Below are positions 35,423-43,593 of a stretch of DNA of 64,000 nucleotides, in pieces. The notes under the pieces are model-generated. The model did not search any database, had not been told where the DNA came from, and saw only the letters and a program-made list of their open reading frames with translations. This stretch comes from Streptomyces albus subsp. chlorinus. GTDB lineage: Bacteria; Actinomycetota; Actinomycetes; Streptomycetales; Streptomycetaceae. How positions within the stretch are numbered: position 1 is the first letter of the stretch; each line of letters starts with the position of its first letter. The stretch lies in contig NZ_VJOK01000001.1 of the NCBI RefSeq assembly GCF_013302895.1, forward strand, positions 199,566 to 263,565, read 5' to 3'. A program made the translations under genes and the position numbers.

Positions 35423-35983
35423 ATGGCATCCAGAACGCTGACCGCGTCCGTCATCGTCGCGTCGCTGCTCGGCTTGGCCGTCGCGACAGGCCCGGCACAT
35501 GCCGCCGCCAAAGAGCCTGTCAGCGGCAAGCGCTGTGCGGTGATCGTCGGCAAGGCACCGAAGAACGGTGTGTCGCCCGTCGTGGGCACCGCTTGTTCAC
35601 GCAAGTCCTCGGCGGACGCGCTCGCGAAGGCGACCGCCGAGGTCAAAGAGGCACACCCCGGCCTCACGCCCAGGCTGAGCACTCAGACCCACCTCTTGAG
35701 GCTGTACGAACACGCCAATTACGAGTACAGCACAGGATTCAACTACTGGGACGCCTACGGGCTGTATGGCCCCTGCGATGGAGACGGGTACTACTTGCGC
35801 CTGGGCACCACTTTGCCCTTCGAGTGGGGGAACGTGCTGAGTTCCGTCAAGGGCTTCAACCAGTGCAACTACGCCACGTTCACCGACAAGGGCGGCACCA
35901 AGAACCTCAATACCTGGCTTCCGGTCCCCAATCTCGGGGCCTGGAACGACAATGTCGGCGTCATCCGCACCATGCACCGCTGA
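35423..35983 (+). CDS. Small secreted protein
   Basis: This 186-residue protein has a clear Sec signal peptide ('TLTASVIVASLLGLAVATGP', cleavage near 'AHA-AA'). The mature part has four Cys, a Lys/Ala-rich segment and an aromatic, beta-strand-rich half ('YEYSTGFNYWDAYGLYGPCD', 'KGFNQCNYATFTDKGGTKNL') reminiscent of beta/gamma-crystallin-like or I36-type inhibitor domains. That resemblance is an impression only. GGGGGAAG precedes ATG 35423. Its lower G/C at third positions than its neighbours may mean horizontal origin. Two terminators follow. Confidence 0.82.
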   Translation: MASRTLTASVIVASLLGLAVATGPAHAAAKEPVSGKRCAVIVGKAPKNGVSPVVGTACSRKSSADALAKATAEVKEAHPGLTPRLSTQTHLLRLYEHANYEYSTGFNYWDAYGLYGPCDGDGYYLRLGTTLPFEWGNVLSSVKGFNQCNYATFTDKGGTKNLNTWLPVPNLGAWNDNVGVIRTMHR

Positions 35984-36020
35984 GCCCCAAGGCTCTCCGC
36001 ACCCCCACGCTCCAACTTCG

Positions 36021-36053
36021 CGGGGACCCCGTCGAAACCTCCAGGGGTCCCCG
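36021..36053 (+). terminator. First terminator after secreted-protein gene
   Basis: CGGGGACCCC (36021-36030) pairs with GGGGTCCCCG (36044-36053), 13-base loop, 38 bp after the stop. Confidence 0.75.
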
Positions 36054-36086
36054 TGACCTCCAGGGGTTCCCCTGAAAGCGAAGGCA

Positions 36087-36116
36087 CTCGGGCCCGGCCA
36101 CACTGCCGGGCCCGAG
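36087..36116 (+). terminator. Second terminator after secreted-protein gene
   Basis: CTCGGGCCCGGC (36087-36098) pairs with GCCGGGCCCGAG (36105-36116), 6-base loop. It forms a tandem pair with the previous hairpin, a strong transcription barrier. Confidence 0.8.
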
Positions 36117-36233
36117 GATGCGGCGGCCCCCGAGCCGCGCCGCCGTGTCTCGGCGCGATGAGGCGCTGGAGACGGCTGGCGGCGCGCTGGTGAACAGTGG
36201 GCCAGGCGCGGCGCAGTGCGTTACGGTCGGCGC

Positions 36234-36740
36234 GTGCGTCTCCTCCTCATGTCCGACACGCATCTGCCCAAGCGAGCCAAGCGGCTGCCCGATGAGTTGC
36301 TGGACGAGGTCCCGCGCGCCGATGTCGTCGTGCACGCGGGCGACTGGGTGGACACCGCCACCCTGGAGCTGCTGGAGGCGCGGGCCCGGCGGCTCATCGG
36401 TGTGTACGGGAACAATGACGGCCCCGAGCTGCGGGCCCGGTTGCCCGAGGTGGCGTACGCGGAGCTGGCGGGCCTGCGTTTCGGAGCCGTCCACGAGACG
36501 GGCCCGGCGCAGGGACGGGAGCGCCGGTGCGCCGCCCGCTTCCCCGACCTGGACGTCCTGGTCTTCGGGCACAGCCACATCCCCTGGGACACCGTCACGG
36601 AGGACGGCAGGCTGCGCCTGCTCAACCCCGGCTCGCCGACGGACCGGCGGCGCCAGCCGCACTGCACCTACATGACCGCCGAGGCAACGGCCGGGCGCCT
36701 GACCGAGGTGAAGCTGCACCGGCTGCCGCCGCGCCGTTGA
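36234..36740 (+). CDS. YfcE/MJ0936-type metallophosphoesterase
   Basis: This 168-residue calcineurin-like phosphodiesterase starts at 'LLLMSDTHLPKRAKRL' (metal-binding Asp-x-His). 'VVHAGDWVDTATLE', 'GVYGNNDGPELRARLP' and 'VLVFGHSHIPW' supply the remaining ligands. The substrate is a phosphodiester, unspecified. GTG 36234 is used; GTG 36216 in frame would add six residues. It is a stand-alone gene, convergent with the hydrolase downstream. Confidence 0.88.
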   Translation: MRLLLMSDTHLPKRAKRLPDELLDEVPRADVVVHAGDWVDTATLELLEARARRLIGVYGNNDGPELRARLPEVAYAELAGLRFGAVHETGPAQGRERRCAARFPDLDVLVFGHSHIPWDTVTEDGRLRLLNPGSPTDRRRQPHCTYMTAEATAGRLTEVKLHRLPPRR

Positions 36741-36928
36741 ACCGACGCGCCGTCGAGGCGAATACCTCGCCTCCCCGCTCAGGTCGTCGATGCGAGACGG
36801 CTCGTCCCGCGGGCCCAAGCAGGACACCCACGCGCACGGTAGCGGCGAGGCGGAACGCTGCCAGGCGGTGGGCGACAGGTGATGGGCGACAGGCGATGGG
36901 CGGTGGCGGTCAGCCGGGGCGGCAGTGA

Positions 36929-38083
36929 TCAGCACTCTTTCCGCGGGGCGGTGTCCAAGGACAGTTCGGGGAACGCTGCGTGCGGTATGGGTGTGGGGCT
37001 GTTCCTCAGGTGCTCGTTGAAGAACGCTGTGAGCACCACACGTACCAGGGCGATGCCGCGGCCCGGTGGCAGCGTGCCGAAGCTGAAGGCGTCGTCGGGG
37101 TCGTCCGGGTCACGCAGCCCCAGTGGCCCTGCCAGGACATCGAAGTCGGTGGCCGACATGTGTCCCGCGCCGCGTACCGCCGTATGGTGGCGCGGGCCTC
37201 GCAGCAGCGGCCATAGCCGGTCCCAGCCGGCGAGGATGTCCGGATCCTCGGGGTCGGGCGGGGTGAGGCCGCACAGGAGGACCGGCAGGTCCAGGCCGCT
37301 GGAGAGCACCGGGCCGTACAGACTGCCGTCGAGGACAGCGATGGCGGCAGGGCGGGCGTCGGTCCGTGCCAGCTCTGCGGCTGCCGCACCGCCCAGAGAG
37401 TGCCCGGCGACCCCGACCCTGGTCGTGTCCAGCACACCGTGCCACGGCGAAGGGGAGGCGAGGAGCTGGTCCAGGACGAACCGGAGGTCGGCGACGCGGG
37501 TCGCGAGGTAACGGGATTCCACATCGGTGGTGGAGCCGTCGGCGGCGGAGCTGCCCTCCTCGTCCTTCGGCTCGTGGTGAGGGACGACGCGTCCGTTGGG
37601 GAACTCCACCGCGGCAGCGTCGCCGGGATGGTCGACGCCTGCCACCACGAATCCGCGTGAGGCCAGGTCCTCGGCCAACGCGGTCAGTCCTGCCCGGTAC
37701 TCGCCCAGACCGGGCGAGAGCAGCACCAGAGGCCGGCGCGTTCCGTCGGCCACCGGCGCCCCCTCTGTCGCGTGGACCCGTACTCCGGCCAGCGCTTCGT
37801 GCGGCCCGGCGCCGAACTCCTCTCCTTCTTCGGCCCACATCTGGAGCACGTGCGCGGCCACCGGCAGTGTCAGGTAGCGGGCAGGGGGTGGAGTACTCCC
37901 CGCCAACGGTGCGGCGGGGTACCACAGTTGCACCATCAGCTCACGGCACCGATGCGGCTGCCACGGGTCGGCACGGTCCGGGTCGAGAAACGGCAGTGCC
38001 TGCGTCCCTACCCGGTGCGGACCGCCCGGCGGTGGTACCTGCAAACGCCCGGCGTCCGTGGAATGACTCGTCACCTGGTTCAC
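36929..38083 (-). CDS. Alpha/beta hydrolase (PAF-acetylhydrolase-like)
   Basis: This 384-residue serine hydrolase has the nucleophile elbow 'GVAGHSLGGAAAAELA' (Gly-His-Ser-Leu-Gly), an oxyanion-loop segment 'LVLLSPGLGEYRAGLTALAE', the 'FVVAGVDHPGDAAA' strand and a C-terminal His in 'HHTAVRGAGHMSATDFDVL'. This resembles bacterial lipase/PAF-acetylhydrolase-like proteins. 'MVQLWYPAAP' near the N-terminus is also typical. The start is uncertain: GTG 38083 is very close to AAGGAG (3 bases), GTG 38074 rather far. It is divergent from the isochorismatase-like gene. Confidence 0.85.
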   Translation of the reverse strand: MNQVTSHSTDAGRLQVPPPGGPHRVGTQALPFLDPDRADPWQPHRCRELMVQLWYPAAPLAGSTPPPARYLTLPVAAHVLQMWAEEGEEFGAGPHEALAGVRVHATEGAPVADGTRRPLVLLSPGLGEYRAGLTALAEDLASRGFVVAGVDHPGDAAAVEFPNGRVVPHHEPKDEEGSSAADGSTTDVESRYLATRVADLRFVLDQLLASPSPWHGVLDTTRVGVAGHSLGGAAAAELARTDARPAAIAVLDGSLYGPVLSSGLDLPVLLCGLTPPDPEDPDILAGWDRLWPLLRGPRHHTAVRGAGHMSATDFDVLAGPLGLRDPDDPDDAFSFGTLPPGRGIALVRVVLTAFFNEHLRNSPTPIPHAAFPELSLDTAPRKEC

Positions 38084-38467
38084 TCTCTCCTTCGACGTCG
38101 ATCCCCGACGATCCAACGACACATCCCCGGGCAAGGCGAGCGCATTGTTCGGGCACGCTTCCAGAGCATGACCACCCGGGTTTCTCAGGGCTGTTCGTCG
38201 GGCCGTTCCCTGCGGGCGAATCCGGGGAACCGTTCCGGACCGGGTCTGGACCCGGGCCTCGCGGTTCGTGCCGGAGCCTCTTCCGCACGCGCCGCCTGCC
38301 CAACGGATCCCCCGTCTCCCGGCACGGCCCCTGGTCGCGGCCGGACAACGCCGTCATCCCTCACGAGCAACCCTGGGTCCGGGTGGCGCACGACCGACAC
38401 CGCGTAGGACCCGGGCAGCAGAACCCGACTGCCCGACCACCGAACTCAGCTCTCTTGTGGAGACGAC
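38084..38467. promoter_or_regulatory. Divergent spacer, hydrolase / isochorismatase-like genes
   Basis: 384 bp without a supportable gene. It should contain both promoters. No strong palindrome was found; short overlapping repeats such as ccgggtctggacccgggcc near 38240 are the only local structure. Confidence 0.4.
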
Positions 38468-39028
38468 ATGAGCCGCGCCCTTCTCGTGATGGACGTCCAA
38501 CAGGCCATCGTGGACGTCGTCGACGACGGCTCCGGATATCTGCCGCGTCTGCGCAGGGCGATCGACGGGGCCCGTGCGGCGGATATTCCCGTGGTCTACG
38601 TGGTCATCGCGCTCCGCCCCGGCTTCCCGGAAGTCGGCACGCGCAACAGGCCTCTGGCCGCCATCGCACAGGCCGGCCTCTACGTCGAAGGCGCTCCGGG
38701 CACCGAGATCCACCCTGAAGTCGCGCCCCGGCCAGGCGATGTGGTGGTCACCAAGAGGCGCGCCAGCGCGTTCTCGGGCAGCGATCCCGACGTGGTGCTG
38801 AGGGCACGCGGGATCGACAGCCTCGTCCTCACCGGGATCGCCACCAGCGCTGTGGTGCTGTCCACCCTGTGCCAGGCGAACGACATGGATTTCGGTCTCA
38901 CCGTCCTGTCCGACGCCTGTCTGGACACCGACCCGGAGGTGCACCGGGTTCTCGTCGAGCGACTTTTCCCGCAGTGGGCGGACGTCGTCACGGTCGACGA
39001 GTGGGTCGAGGCGCTCGCCTTCCGGTAA
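38468..39028 (+). CDS. Isochorismatase-like hydrolase lacking the catalytic Cys
   Basis: This 186-residue alpha/beta protein has the isochorismatase superfamily Asp9 ('LLVMDVQQAIVDVV') and Lys96 ('GDVVVTKRRASAFSGSD'). In the third triad position, normally Cys in nicotinamidases and other cysteine hydrolases, the motif reads 'LTGIATSAVVLSTL', with Val129 in the Cys place. True isochorismatases also lack this Cys, so vinyl-ether hydrolysis or another non-thiol reaction is possible. GGAG precedes ATG 38468. Confidence 0.87.
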   Translation: MSRALLVMDVQQAIVDVVDDGSGYLPRLRRAIDGARAADIPVVYVVIALRPGFPEVGTRNRPLAAIAQAGLYVEGAPGTEIHPEVAPRPGDVVVTKRRASAFSGSDPDVVLRARGIDSLVLTGIATSAVVLSTLCQANDMDFGLTVLSDACLDTDPEVHRVLVERLFPQWADVVTVDEWVEALAFR

Positions 39029-39031
39029 CGA

Positions 39032-39076
39032 CGCGCCAGGCGACCCACCACACGGGAGGCGGCTCCTCCTGGCGCG
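39032..39076. terminator. Possible bidirectional terminator
   Basis: CGCGCCAGG (39032-39040) pairs with CCTGGCGCG (39068-39076) with a long 27-base loop, between the convergent isochorismatase-like and methyltransferase genes. Confidence 0.45.
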
Positions 39077-39135
39077 CATGCCATCAGTGCGGCGTCATGT
39101 ACGGACCGCGGCGGACCTGCTGGACCAGGGTGGGC

Positions 39136-39900
39136 CTACTGTCCCGGAGCAGAAGTCCCGGCTGCCGCAGGCTTTTTGACGGCATGCAGCAGTGTGACGC
39201 CGAGCAACGGGCTTCCGTACCAGTACCCGGGCCCGAGCCCGCGCAGCGTGCCCTGTCCGAGGTGTGCGGCGTACTTCCTGGCCGCGAACCAGAAGTCGGC
39301 GACGAACAGCCGCCCGCCCGGACGCAGGACCCGCATGGCCTCGTCCAGGGCGCGGTACTGCCCTTCGAAGGAAGGGATGTTGTGGAGCGCCAGCGCGCTC
39401 GTGACGACGTCGAAGGAACCGTCGGGGAACGGGAGCGCGGTCATGTCGGCCGTGGTCACCTCCGCCCGGTCGACGACCCCTGCCGCGGCGGCGTTGGCGA
39501 GCGTGGCATCGGGCCGGTTGTTGCTCTGGTCCTTCCCTGACCACAGGTCCACGCCCACGGCGTGGCCCCTCGGCAGCCGCCGGGCAGCCTCGATCAGCAC
39601 CGCGCCGCGACCGCATCCCAGATCGAGCAGCCGCTCGTCACCGTTCAGACCGGCCAGGTCCAGCTGCCGCCGCCACACGCGCAGCTTGCCGCGGAGGGTG
39701 GTGTGAAGGTAGACGCCGGCGTGGGCGAACAGCACCGCGCCCGCGATCGCTGTCGCCCCGCGCCCTGGCCGTCGCCGGCCGGCGGCCAGACAGCAGACGG
39801 CTCCGGCGGCGCCGAGGGCCGCTGGGAGTGCCGGGGCGTCGACGCCGTATCGCGGCCGGTGTACGGGCGGAGGTGTGACATCGGAAGTGTTCTTGGACAT
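39136..39900 (-). CDS. Class I SAM-dependent methyltransferase with N-terminal membrane segment
   Basis: The protein has 254 residues. Two hydrophobic stretches near residues 25-42 and 48-66 ('ALPAALGAAGAVCCLAAG', 'GATAIAGAVLFAHAGVYLH') precede a complete methyltransferase fold: 'RLLDLGCGRGAVLIEAARRL' (SAM motif I), 'AVGVDLW', 'VTTADMTALPFPDGSFDVVT' and 'VLRPGGRLFVADFW'. It is probably membrane-tethered and acts on a lipid or quinone-like substrate, but the target is unknown. It ends near the convergent isochorismatase-like gene. Confidence 0.87.
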   Translation of the reverse strand: MSKNTSDVTPPPVHRPRYGVDAPALPAALGAAGAVCCLAAGRRRPGRGATAIAGAVLFAHAGVYLHTTLRGKLRVWRRQLDLAGLNGDERLLDLGCGRGAVLIEAARRLPRGHAVGVDLWSGKDQSNNRPDATLANAAAAGVVDRAEVTTADMTALPFPDGSFDVVTSALALHNIPSFEGQYRALDEAMRVLRPGGRLFVADFWFAARKYAAHLGQGTLRGLGPGYWYGSPLLGVTLLHAVKKPAAAGTSAPGQ

Positions 39901-40059
39901 ACCCGCAGGGTCGTGAGTGTCCGTTGCCGGCGTCTTGGAAAAATGTCCCCGGCCTTCCCAAGTTCCCCGTTCCCTTCCCTGCCCCGGTCCCCGTTCCCTT
40001 CCCTCGCGGAGTACGGGGCCGGCGATCGAGTGGCTGCGGGACGACGACGTGGAGGCGGA

Positions 40060-40911
40060 TCAGATCCCGGAAGCGGCGGCGGGCGCGGCCCATGCGACGT
40101 CGTCGATCGCGAGCCACGGCGCGACGGCCACCGCCGCGGGGGTGAGCCCCGTGAACTCCTTGGCCTCGTGGTGGAGGTGGGACTGGTCGAAGTATCCGCT
40201 CTCGGCGGCGACCGCGGCGGCGGTGCGACCCGCCGCGAGGAGGTGGGCGGCGTGGTCGAAGCGCACCAGCCGGGCGGCGCGTTTGGGTGTGATGCCGAGC
40301 TGGGAACGGAAACGGGCCCACAGGCGTTTGCGGCTCCAGCCGACCTCGTCCGCCAGGCTGTCGACACGCACCCGCCCCCGCGTGCCGAGCGTCCGTCGCC
40401 AGGCATGAGCGACTTCCCGGTCGACCGGTGGACGGGTGCTCTTCCGTGTCAGCCGGGTGAGGATCTCCGCCGCTGTCGTGAAGCGCTCGTTCCACGACCC
40501 GGCCGCGCGCAGCCGGTCCTCGGCTTCCCCTGCGGCGCGGCCCCACACCTCTTCCAGGGGGACCACCGTCCCCATGAGACCGGCCGAAGCGCCGAGCAGA
40601 AAGGCCGCCACGGTCGGTTCCAACCGGATCTCGAGCACCTCCCCCACCTGGCCGTTCGCCCGGAGTTCACCGGGGAGCAGCCCGGCGGCGACACTGCCGC
40701 GCCCGTGCCGGCCATGGGCGTCATAGGCGAGGTCTCCTCCGTCGCTCAGGTCGATGAGCAGGGTGACGGAGGGGTGGGCGATCATGGCGATGTCGACTGG
40801 TGCGGGAACGTGCGGGCGGAAGCCGGCCATTCTGATCCCCGGCAGCCGACCGGGCGGACGCGGGACAGCGACGTCCCACGAGCTCCAGTCGAGCGTCCCG
40901 GTCGACAGCAT
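40060..40911 (-). CDS. AraC-family regulator
   Basis: This 283-residue protein has an N-terminal beta-rich sensor part ('VTLLIDLSDGGDLAYDAHG', 'EVLEIRLEPTVAAFLLGASA') and a C-terminal AraC domain: 'VDSLADEVGWSRKRLWARFR', 'LGITPKRAARLVRFDHAAHL' and 'AVAAESGYFDQSHLHHEAKE'. ATG 40911 is used; the frame extends upstream with two more possible starts. The methyltransferase gene downstream on the same strand (159-bp gap) may be a target. Confidence 0.88.
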   Translation of the reverse strand: MLSTGTLDWSSWDVAVPRPPGRLPGIRMAGFRPHVPAPVDIAMIAHPSVTLLIDLSDGGDLAYDAHGRHGRGSVAAGLLPGELRANGQVGEVLEIRLEPTVAAFLLGASAGLMGTVVPLEEVWGRAAGEAEDRLRAAGSWNERFTTAAEILTRLTRKSTRPPVDREVAHAWRRTLGTRGRVRVDSLADEVGWSRKRLWARFRSQLGITPKRAARLVRFDHAAHLLAAGRTAAAVAAESGYFDQSHLHHEAKEFTGLTPAAVAVAPWLAIDDVAWAAPAAASGI

Positions 40912-41042
40912 GTGACCAACATAGCCCCCAGACAGGATGTCCGCGCCGGAGGCGTCACAGGGCGCGGCACCACCGGACGAGCCGGGGTGCCGCACTCCGC
41001 GCCTCGGAAAGCGTGCCGTGCCGACGCGTCATGTACCGGCTG

Positions 41043-41459
41043 TCACCAGCTCGCGTTCTCACACGAGGAGTGGCGTCCCCAGGATTTCAGGTTGCCTCCC
41101 CATTCCATGGTGCTGACCTCGACATAAGTGCACCACTGCTGGTTCCCGGAACGGTTGGGGGCGCTCGCCGACGCCTCGCAGGGTGAGTACTCGCATCCGG
41201 TCCAGTCGCTTGCCACGGTCTGGCCGTCCCGGGTGAGGGTGACCTCGGTGACCACCAGTTCGTCGTTTCCCAACGGGCGGCAACTGCCTTCTCCGGCCGC
41301 GGTGACGGTGCCGTTCGCATAGGTGGGCGCCTGGGCGATGATGGTGCAGCTGTCCGCAGTGGTGCCTGCGGGCTGGGCCGTGGCGTGGGTCGCCGTGGCC
41401 AGAAGCGCGCTCCCGGCGAGTGAGAGCGCGAGCGCCCCGACCTTCACGAGACGAAGCAT
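41043..41459 (-). CDS. Small secreted six-cysteine protein
   Basis: The 138-residue precursor has a Sec signal peptide ('VGALALSLAGSALLATATHA', cleavage near 'ATA-QP'). The mature domain of about 105 residues has six Cys ('DSCTII', 'GSCRPL', 'TGCEYSPCEA', 'QQWCTYV', 'SSCENA'), enough for three disulfides. It has no recognised catalytic motif. The size and Cys pattern suggest an extracellular inhibitor or binding protein, but I recognise no family. ATG 41459 follows a GGAAGG-type site. Confidence 0.82.
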   Translation of the reverse strand: MLRLVKVGALALSLAGSALLATATHATAQPAGTTADSCTIIAQAPTYANGTVTAAGEGSCRPLGNDELVVTEVTLTRDGQTVASDWTGCEYSPCEASASAPNRSGNQQWCTYVEVSTMEWGGNLKSWGRHSSCENASW

Positions 41460-41543
41460 GGGCTGTTCCTTCCCTGTTGCCGCCGTGTGTGCGGTGTTTC
41501 GGACGGGTCACATGGTGTTGAGTGCCGGCCGAGCACGGCAACG

Positions 41544-41613
41544 ACCGCCGGGTGTCCCGGACAGACCGGCCGTGTCCAGCCTGGTCAGCACCTTGTCCGG
41601 GACACCCGGCGGT
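41544..41613. repeat. 20-bp perfect inverted repeat with 30-base loop
   Basis: Arms 41544-41563 and 41594-41613 match perfectly; the core is CCGCCGGGTGTCCCGG. It lies 85 bp upstream of the secreted-protein gene start and about 110 bp before the IS630 remnant. It could be a terminator of a lost gene, an operator or an insertion-sequence relic. Three tandem cttgtcggggtg-like units follow at 41627-41662. Confidence 0.7.
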
Positions 41614-41721
41614 TACCGGCTCCGGCTTGTCGGGGTGCTTGTCGGGGTGTTTGTCGGGGGTGAACTTCGGCGAAGTCCCTGTCGAGTCCGAGGTGGTGGT
41701 CGTCCTCCTTGCTGTGTGAGA

Positions 41722-41924
41722 AACACGGGTGGGGCGGCTGACTGCTGCGGGACGCCGACGCAGAGGACCGTGTGGATGCAGGGACTGCGATGTCCGAGCA
41801 GAAGGCCAGGCCATCTCAGGTCGCGCGGCAACTGCGCGTGAGCCCGAAGTCGGTTTGCCGGTGGCGTCGGCTGTGGCGAGAGGGTGGTGTGCGGGCTCCG
41901 GCCTCCCGCGGCCCGAGCGGGTAG
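41722..41924 (+). mobile_element. IS630-family transposase N-terminal remnant
   Basis: A 44-codon frame at 41790-41924 encodes 'SQVARQLRVSPKSVCRWRRL' and 'WREGGVRAPASRGPSG', the helix-turn-helix start of IS630-type transposases. The frame stops there, and no DDE domain follows. Upstream scraps from about 41722 ('GRLTAAGRRRR') match the family's first residues in another frame. No terminal inverted repeats could be assigned. Confidence 0.72.
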
Positions 41925-41963
41925 GAGTCTTCAGCGCCGCGGGAGCGGCCGTGAGGGTGGTGG

Positions 41964-43508
41964 TCATCGTCTACCGGCCCACCGGCGCAGCGCCGCGGCC
42001 AGCCGTTCCTGATCCGTGTCGTCGCCGCCCTCCCAGGCGATGATCCCGTCCGGGCGGACGAGGATGCTGGGGGCGTCTCTCTCGGAGTCCCGGACGATCG
42101 TGACGCCCGGGGTCCATGTCTTGGCGAGTTCTGCGTGCCGCGCGTCCACGGTGCGGTCGACGAGGACGAAACCTCCGTCATGGGCGTACTCGGCGAAGCG
42201 ACTCCCGTCGCCCATGAGACCGTTGCCGACGAGAGTGCCTTCCGCGCCCCTGGGGTTCGCGGTCACCTCATAGCGCTGCGTGATGCCAGCCGTACGGGCG
42301 AGCATGCGGGTCGCGACGGCCGGCAGGGGCAGCAACTCGTCCTGCAGGATGCCGCGCATCTGGGCACTCTGCGGGTCGCCGCGCATGATCGACACCTGCG
42401 CACGAGTCCAGTCGAGCACCTGCGCCGCGATCCTCTGGCGCTCGCTCTCGTAGGAATCGAGCAGCCCGGCGGGAGCGGTGCCGCAGATGGTGGCGGCGAG
42501 CTTCCAGCCGAGGTTCACGGCGTCACCGAAGCCGAGGTTGAGGCCCTGCCCGCTGAACGGCGGATGGACGTGCGCGGCGTCTCCGGCGAGCAGGACGCGC
42601 CCGCGTCGGTACCGTGCGGCGTACCGCGAGTTGTCGGACCAGCGGGTGATCCGCCCTTGGGCTCCGGTGATCGTGAGCTCATGGCCGGTCACATCCCGCA
42701 GCACCTCCTGCAGCTCCTCCACGCTCACCTCCGCCCGCTTGTCGGCAGGCTGCTCCCCGAAACGAGCCACCAGAACACGGCCGGGCACGGGCCCTGACGC
42801 GTACACACCTCGCGGTGTCCAGGTCCAGCCCCGCGACAGAGCCTCGGCGGGCTGCATCCGCACCACCGCCTGGTAGCCGACGAGGGTGGGCTCCGTGCCC
42901 ACGAAGTCGATCTCCAGCAGCTTGCGAACCGTGCTGCGCCCACCGTCCGCCGCGACCACCCAGCCCGCCATGATGGTGCCGGCGCTGGTCTCCACCAGGA
43001 CATCGGCGTCGTCGTCCCACGACGCACCCGTGTGCTCCAGCGAGGTCACCGTCACACCGCGACGGATCTCGACGCCCCGCGCCGCGCATCGCTCGCGGAG
43101 AATCAGCTCCACCTCTGCCTGCGGCACGGCGATTCCTCCCGCTGCCGCGGTGTGCTCGGACAGCACCGGATCGCTTTGGTCGATGGCGGAGGCGTCGAAG
43201 AAAATTCCCCCGAAGTGACCCATCGCGGGGAATGCCGGCAGCGTGCCCGGGGCAAGCGCGGGGACCCGCATCCCCACCCGCTCCATCAGTGTGCGCTGCA
43301 CGGCCTCGGCCTCGCCCAGTAGCCCACGACGGTCGAGGATCTCGGCGCTGGCGATGTTGATCGAGCCGGCCTTGATCGTGTGGTCGGGCTCGGTGAGCCG
43401 GTCCAGCACCACCACCTCGATGCCCTGCAAGGCCAACTCGCTCGCTGCGAGCAGACCTGTGGGGCCCGCGCCGACCACGACGGCCTCGGCCCGCTCCTTG
43501 GTTTCCAT
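41964..43508 (-). CDS. FAD-dependent monooxygenase, aromatic/antibiotic hydroxylase type
   Basis: This 514-residue group A flavoprotein monooxygenase has 'AVVVGAGPTGLLAASELALQ' (Rossmann GxGxxG), 'VVAADGGRSTVRKLLEIDFV' (DG motif) and 'RVLLAGDAAHVHPPFSGQGL' (GD motif). A C-terminal thioredoxin-like domain ('GGFVLVDRTVDARH ... GVTIVRDSE') follows, as in polyketide hydroxylases and rifampicin or tetracycline-inactivating enzymes. It is divergent from a TetR regulator over a palindromic spacer, which suggests inducible detoxification or tailoring of an aromatic compound. Confidence 0.9.
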   Translation of the reverse strand: METKERAEAVVVGAGPTGLLAASELALQGIEVVVLDRLTEPDHTIKAGSINIASAEILDRRGLLGEAEAVQRTLMERVGMRVPALAPGTLPAFPAMGHFGGIFFDASAIDQSDPVLSEHTAAAGGIAVPQAEVELILRERCAARGVEIRRGVTVTSLEHTGASWDDDADVLVETSAGTIMAGWVVAADGGRSTVRKLLEIDFVGTEPTLVGYQAVVRMQPAEALSRGWTWTPRGVYASGPVPGRVLVARFGEQPADKRAEVSVEELQEVLRDVTGHELTITGAQGRITRWSDNSRYAARYRRGRVLLAGDAAHVHPPFSGQGLNLGFGDAVNLGWKLAATICGTAPAGLLDSYESERQRIAAQVLDWTRAQVSIMRGDPQSAQMRGILQDELLPLPAVATRMLARTAGITQRYEVTANPRGAEGTLVGNGLMGDGSRFAEYAHDGGFVLVDRTVDARHAELAKTWTPGVTIVRDSERDAPSILVRPDGIIAWEGGDDTDQERLAAALRRWAGRR

Positions 43509-43547
43509 GCCGTGCCCTCTTTCTGCCCGACGAGCAAACTGAACTCG

Positions 43548-43581
43548 GTAAGCTTACATGGTAAACATACTGGGTCAGGGT
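43548..43581. promoter_or_regulatory. Palindromic operator between monooxygenase and TetR genes
   Basis: A perfect 10-bp palindrome GTAAGCTTAC (43548-43557) is followed by a related half-site GGTAAACATAC (43560-43570) in a notably A/T-rich patch. This is a probable TetR binding site controlling both directions. Confidence 0.65.
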
Positions 43582-43593
43582 AAGGTGGCGCTC

